NCBI GenBank assembly: GCA_005877965.1
Contig: VBNP01000111.1
Coordinates: 1 to 16,397 of the forward strand
Length of the DNA: 16,397 nt
Reading direction: 5' to 3'
From: Gammaproteobacteria bacterium
Lineage (GTDB): Bacteria > Pseudomonadota > Gammaproteobacteria > Steroidobacterales > Steroidobacteraceae
Shown here in pieces: positions 13,699 to 16,397 of this stretch. The position numbers and the translations under genes were made by a program. Position 1 is the stretch's first letter, and every line of letters begins with the position of its first letter. The notes below the pieces were generated by a model, which was given only the letters and a program-made list of their open reading frames with translations, did no database searches and was not told where the DNA came from.

Positions 13699-13947
13699 AT
13701 GCCAACAAGAATAACCGTCAAGGGGCAGGTGACCCTCCCGAAGAGGATACGCGAGGTGTTGCGCCTGTCGCCCGGTGATTACCTGGAGTTCGACGTCACG
13801 ACCCGTGGCGAAATCCTCGTTCGCAAGGCGCAGGAGCTGCCGCCGCGATCCGCGGGCAGCCGCGCCCGCCGGGTTCATCCGCGGGTCGCGGCGCAGATGC
13901 GACGCCGCGCCGCAGAGCTGCTGGCGCTGCTGCGCGGGCTGGACTGA
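13699..13947 (+). CDS. AbrB/MazE/SpoVT-family DNA-binding protein, solitary
   Basis: The 82-residue product opens with a swapped-hairpin AbrB domain: MPTRITVKGQVTLPKRIREVLRLSPGDYLEFDV, then GEILVRKA, at about residues 1-44. The remainder (RSAGSRARRVHPRVAAQMRRRAAELLALLRGLD) is basic and probably helical. Proteins of this fold are usually antitoxins or transition-state regulators that bind DNA as dimers. No toxin gene (PIN, MazF or similar) adjoins it: the next gene is the convergent amidase, 31 bases away, and ssrA lies upstream. It is therefore an orphan regulator or a relic antitoxin. The ATG at 13699 begins exactly at the domain; no clear ribosome site precedes it. An inverted repeat lies just upstream. 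Confidence in the family is high; the target is unknown. Confidence 0.85.
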   Translation: MPTRITVKGQVTLPKRIREVLRLSPGDYLEFDVTTRGEILVRKAQELPPRSAGSRARRVHPRVAAQMRRRAAELLALLRGLD

Positions 13948-13978
13948 GGCGCGCCGGCCTCGCGGCGCCGCCCGAACC

Positions 13979-14902
13979 TCAGGAATCGCGCCGCCCGTCG
14001 AGCGAGACGAGCGTCCCATACAGGTCCGGCCGCCGGTCGCGGAACACGAACCAGTTGTCGCGCAGCTGCGCAATGGCCTCCAGGTCGAAGGCGTGGATCA
14101 GGACCGCATCGCCGTCCTCGGGCGCTTCCGCGACTATCGCGCCCATGGCGTCCGCGATGAACGATGAGCCGTAGAAACGGATGTACAGCCCCTGCGGGTC
14201 CTGCAGCGAGCGCTCGAGCCCATAGCGGTTGGCCGCGATGAGCGGGGTGAGATTGGCGGCCGCGTGACCCTGCTGGGCGCGCTGCCAGTGCTCGCGCGAG
14301 TTCACCGGCAGTGCCGGGGGCGGCTCGGTGCCGATCGCGGTCGGAAACAGGAACAGCTCCGCCCCCATGAGCGACATGACGCGTGCGGTCTCGGGAAACC
14401 ACTGATCCCAGCAGATGCCGACGCCGAGGCGCGCAAAACGCGTGCTCCAGACTCTGAATCCCGTGTCGCCCGGTGAGAAGTAGTTCTTCTCCTGGTAGCC
14501 CGGGCCATTGGGGATGTGCGACTTGCGGTACACGCCGAGATTCGTGCCGTCGGCGTCCAGGATCGCGATGGAATTGAAGCAGGCGGGACCGGCACGCTCG
14601 AAGAAGCTGATCGGCAGCACCACCCCGAGCTCGCGCGCGACCCGGGCGAAGTGACCGACGGCGCGACTCTCCTCGCTCGTGCGCGCGAGACTCAAGTGAC
14701 GCGCGTCCTGCTCGATGCAGAAATACGGCGTCTCGAACAACTCGGGCAGGAGGATGACCTGCGCGCCGCGCGCGGCCGCCTGACGCACCAGCTGCTCGGC
14801 CCGGGCGATATTGCCCGCGCTGTCCCAGTCGCACGCCATCTGGATGGCGGCCACCGTCACCGGTCGCGGCGTGCGCCGGAAGTGCTCAGGATCTCTCGAC
14901 AT
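13979..14902 (-). CDS. aguB: N-carbamoylputrescine amidase (nitrilase superfamily)
   Basis: AguB hydrolyses N-carbamoylputrescine to putrescine, CO2 and ammonia in the agmatine route to polyamines. The 307-residue product has the nitrilase-superfamily triad: Glu54 in LLPELFETPYFC, Lys127 in YRKSHIPNGPGYQEKNYFSPGD and Cys164 in GVGICWDQWFPE. These three stretches are characteristic of AguB rather than other carbon-nitrogen hydrolases. ATG 14900-14902 with GGCGGG seven bases upstream is chosen; an in-frame GTG at 14920 would add six residues. The usual partner agmatine deiminase (aguA) is not in the window: the neighbours are the convergent AbrB-type gene and a Gfo/Idh/MocA gene upstream, 119 bases away. 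aguA may be elsewhere, or the substrate may differ. Confidence 0.9.
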   Translation of the reverse strand: MSRDPEHFRRTPRPVTVAAIQMACDWDSAGNIARAEQLVRQAAARGAQVILLPELFETPYFCIEQDARHLSLARTSEESRAVGHFARVARELGVVLPISFFERAGPACFNSIAILDADGTNLGVYRKSHIPNGPGYQEKNYFSPGDTGFRVWSTRFARLGVGICWDQWFPETARVMSLMGAELFLFPTAIGTEPPPALPVNSREHWQRAQQGHAAANLTPLIAANRYGLERSLQDPQGLYIRFYGSSFIADAMGAIVAEAPEDGDAVLIHAFDLEAIAQLRDNWFVFRDRRPDLYGTLVSLDGRRDS

Positions 14903-14938
14903 CGACTGCCCGCCGATCACGGAGGAGGCCGGCCCGCG

Positions 14939-14944
14939 ATTCTA
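14939..14944 (-). promoter_or_regulatory. Candidate -10 of the amidase gene
   Basis: On the minus strand TAGAAT (5 of 6 to the -10 consensus) lies 37 bases before the ATG. The best -35 at a plausible distance (GGGACG, 16 bases) is poor. An AT-richer segment just upstream (14970-14987, GATTACAATCGGTAACAA on the minus strand) could be an activator or regulator site. Confidence 0.3.
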
Positions 14945-15021
14945 CCGGCTGGCCCGCGTTCGTCCCTGGAATTGTTACCGATTGTAATCCGCGGGCGGGC
15001 ACGCGCAGCGCGCCGTGAGCC

Positions 15022-16005
15022 TCAGGCGATGCGGTCAGGGCGCTGGGTGCGCGCCCGGTGCTCGGCAAGGGAGCGGTTCACCTGCTCGGTGATGCGCATG
15101 GCCGTCTCCAGCGCCATCAGTCCGGCCTCGCCCGGAACCACCGGCGCGCGGCCGCTGCGGATGCACCCGAGGAACGAGTCGATCTCCGCCCGCAGCGCAT
15201 CGCCGGGCTCCAGACTCTGCTCCTCGATCGTCACCGGCAGCGCGCCCGGGGCGTCTGCCGGGGCGCGCTTGCGGATGAGTGTGAGGATCTTCTGCTGCAG
15301 GTCGAGCGACAGGTAGGCGTCGCCCGCGAATATGCGCATCTTGCGCTCGGTCTTGAGGCTGACCCGCGAGGCGGTGGCATTCACGACGCAGCCGTTGGCG
15401 AAGCGGATGCGCGCGTTGGCGATGTCGATTTCCTCGGAGAACACCGGCGTGCCGACCGCGTCGATGGCTTCGATCGGCGCGCCGACGATGGTCTGTACGA
15501 TGTCGATGTCGTGGATCATCAGATCGAGCACCACGTTCACATCGGTGCCGCGCTCGCGGTACGGCGCGAGGCGATGGCATTCGACGAAGCGCGGTGAGCG
15601 CAGATGCGGCTCGGCGGCCAGGATCGCTGCGTTGAAGCGCTCGAGGTGCCCGACCTGCAGGATGCGCTTGACCCGTGCGGCGAGCGCAATCAGCTCACGG
15701 GCCTGCGCCGGCGTATCGGTGATCGGCTTCTCGACCAGAACGTGCGCACCCGCTTCGAGGAAGTCACGCGCGATGGCAAAGTGCCCCGGGGTCGGTGTGG
15801 CCACGCTCACCGCGTCGACGCCGCCGAGCAGCGCGCGGTAGTCGCTCACGGCGCGCGTTTTGAGCTCGGCGGCGAGCGGCTCACGCGCCTCGGGCCGGGG
15901 ATCCGCCACCGCGATGAGCTCGCAGTCCGCCGCCTGCGAGTATTTCTGCGCGTGAAACCGCCCGAGGTAGCCCACGCCGATGACGGCGGCTCTGATTTTC
16001 TGCAT
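15022..16005 (-). CDS. Gfo/Idh/MocA family NAD(P)-dependent oxidoreductase, possibly GnnA-like
   Basis: The 327-residue product has an N-terminal Rossmann domain (AAVIGVGYLGRFHAQKY, glycine motif at residues 10-15), the EKP signature VEKPIT (92-94), VGHLERFN (118-125) and the catalytic-site segment DLMIHDIDIV (161-170). This defines the Gfo/Idh/MocA dehydrogenases, which oxidise sugars, inositols or sugar nucleotides. The GVGYLGRFHAQKY opening and the overall plan resemble GnnA, the UDP-GlcNAc 3-dehydrogenase that prepares diamino-sugar lipid A; this assignment is inference, since no gnnB-like aminotransferase or lpx gene is visible here. Start ATG 16003-16005 gives the family N-terminus; the longer open frame upstream is GC-rich shadow. 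No ribosome site precedes it, and a -10-like CATAAT lies only 10 bases upstream, which would give a nearly leaderless message. Confidence 0.87.
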   Translation of the reverse strand: MQKIRAAVIGVGYLGRFHAQKYSQAADCELIAVADPRPEAREPLAAELKTRAVSDYRALLGGVDAVSVATPTPGHFAIARDFLEAGAHVLVEKPITDTPAQARELIALAARVKRILQVGHLERFNAAILAAEPHLRSPRFVECHRLAPYRERGTDVNVVLDLMIHDIDIVQTIVGAPIEAIDAVGTPVFSEEIDIANARIRFANGCVVNATASRVSLKTERKMRIFAGDAYLSLDLQQKILTLIRKRAPADAPGALPVTIEEQSLEPGDALRAEIDSFLGCIRSGRAPVVPGEAGLMALETAMRITEQVNRSLAEHRARTQRPDRIA

Positions 16006-16013
16006 GGGAGGGC

Positions 16014-16020
16014 TATTATG
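16014..16020. promoter_or_regulatory. Two-way -10-like element
   Basis: TATTATG reads as TATTAT (5 of 6) towards the plus-strand membrane protein gene and as CATAAT (5 of 6) towards the minus-strand dehydrogenase. It lies within an imperfect GGGC...GCCC dyad. It is the only AT-rich spot in the 47-bp gap, so it probably serves one or both divergent genes. No good -35 was seen in either direction. Confidence 0.35.
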
Positions 16021-16052
16021 CCCGCCCGCGCGGCGAGGCCCGAACACAGCGA

Positions 16053-16397
16053 ATGTCCCCCCCGACCGAAGGAACGGCACCCCTAGAGCGCCTGGCGCAC
16101 CTGCGCGATACGTACGGCGCACTGCCCCGAGCGCAGCGCGAGCTGGTCATTTTCGGCCTGGCGCTGCTGTGGGGGCTCATCGTGATGCCGTTTCTCATCT
16201 GGTTCGCCGGCAGCCGCGTGCTCGGGCCCTATACCCACGGTCAGAATGCACACGCCGGCCCGTTCGCCCTGGTTGCGGATTTCTTCGTGGGGCTGGTCCA
16301 CGGGTCGGCGGTGTTCTGGGCCGTGGCACTCGGGCCCGCGGTGCTGCTGCTACTGATTCGCCTGTTCGTCGCCCTGGTGCGGGCGCTGCCCGCCTCC
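16053..16397 (+). CDS. Hypothetical two-helix membrane protein (partial at window end)
   Basis: An open frame of 115 codons begins at ATG 16053 (MSPPTEGTAPLERLAHLRDT) and runs off the window without a stop. It has a charged cytoplasmic-type N-terminus, a first hydrophobic segment at about residues 31-53 (LVIFGLALLWGLIVMPFLIW), a loop with GSRVLGPYTHGQNAHAGP, and a second hydrophobic region at about 71-107 (FALVADFFVGL, then AVFWAVALGPAVLLLLIRLF). The pattern suggests an inner-membrane protein. I do not recognise the family and assign no function. The minus-strand frames over this stretch encode arginine/histidine-rich strings and look like shadows. It diverges from the Gfo/Idh/MocA gene with 47 bases between the starts. 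Confidence 0.75.
   Translation, partial: MSPPTEGTAPLERLAHLRDTYGALPRAQRELVIFGLALLWGLIVMPFLIWFAGSRVLGPYTHGQNAHAGPFALVADFFVGLVHGSAVFWAVALGPAVLLLLIRLFVALVRALPAS

Noticed and set aside
13399..14073. Minus-strand frame of 224 codons across the intron, hairpin and AbrB gene
   Set aside because: Its translation is low-complexity and unlike any family, and it crosses structured RNA elements and a well-supported gene on the other strand.
1..16397. CRISPR array, insertion sequence or tRNA gene
   Set aside because: No spaced repeats, transposase-like frame or terminal inverted repeats were seen; the only tRNA-like structure is that of tmRNA.

Overview
The window looks like chromosomal DNA of a GC-rich gammaproteobacterium, probably from the Xanthomonadales/Nevskiales/Steroidobacter side of the class. 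This is inferred from gene content and order: an hrcA-grpE-dnaK-dnaJ heat-shock cluster, dapB and carAB beside it, nadK-recN, fur divergent from bamE, ratA-rnfH, and smpB next to ssrA. No database search was possible, so the placement is tentative. Nearly all genes are core housekeeping genes with intact family motifs and tight spacing.

Layout. Bases 1-7788 are read on the minus strand, in transcription order hrcA, grpE, dnaK, dnaJ, dapB, a regulatory gap, carA, then carB (cut by the left edge). grpE and dnaK each have a sigma-32-like promoter embedded in the end of the gene before them. The dapB-carA gap holds a 22-bp tandem repeat, a candidate carA promoter, a hairpin and a 19-codon leader ORF whose stop overlaps the carA start. 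On the plus strand, nadK and recN run divergently from hrcA. recN and fur converge on one shared CTAG that gives both stop codons. fur and bamE diverge. bamE converges with the ratA-rnfH pair, and smpB diverges from ratA.

The most striking feature is the tmRNA gene downstream of smpB. Its 5' part (12830-13164) runs normally, with tag ANDDNYALAA, up to the T-loop and then stops matching a tmRNA. The missing 3' T-stem, acceptor strand and CCA reappear at 13457-13473. The 292 nt between them form a compact group I intron of the kind found in bacterial tRNA genes, with recognisable P1, P2 (GCGA loop), P3, P4, P5, P7, P8 and P9 (GAAA loop). Two extra hairpins lie between P7 and P3, and there is no endonuclease ORF. 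Both trans-translation partners, SmpB and tmRNA, are therefore adjacent, and making the RNA partner would require RNA splicing.

The right part (13474-16397) is more accessory: a 225-bp non-coding stretch with a strong hairpin, a 16-bp tandem repeat and an inverted repeat; a solitary AbrB/MazE-type DNA-binding protein; an N-carbamoylputrescine amidase (polyamine synthesis); a Gfo/Idh/MocA dehydrogenase resembling GnnA-type sugar-nucleotide enzymes; and the start of a divergent two-helix membrane protein that runs off the window.
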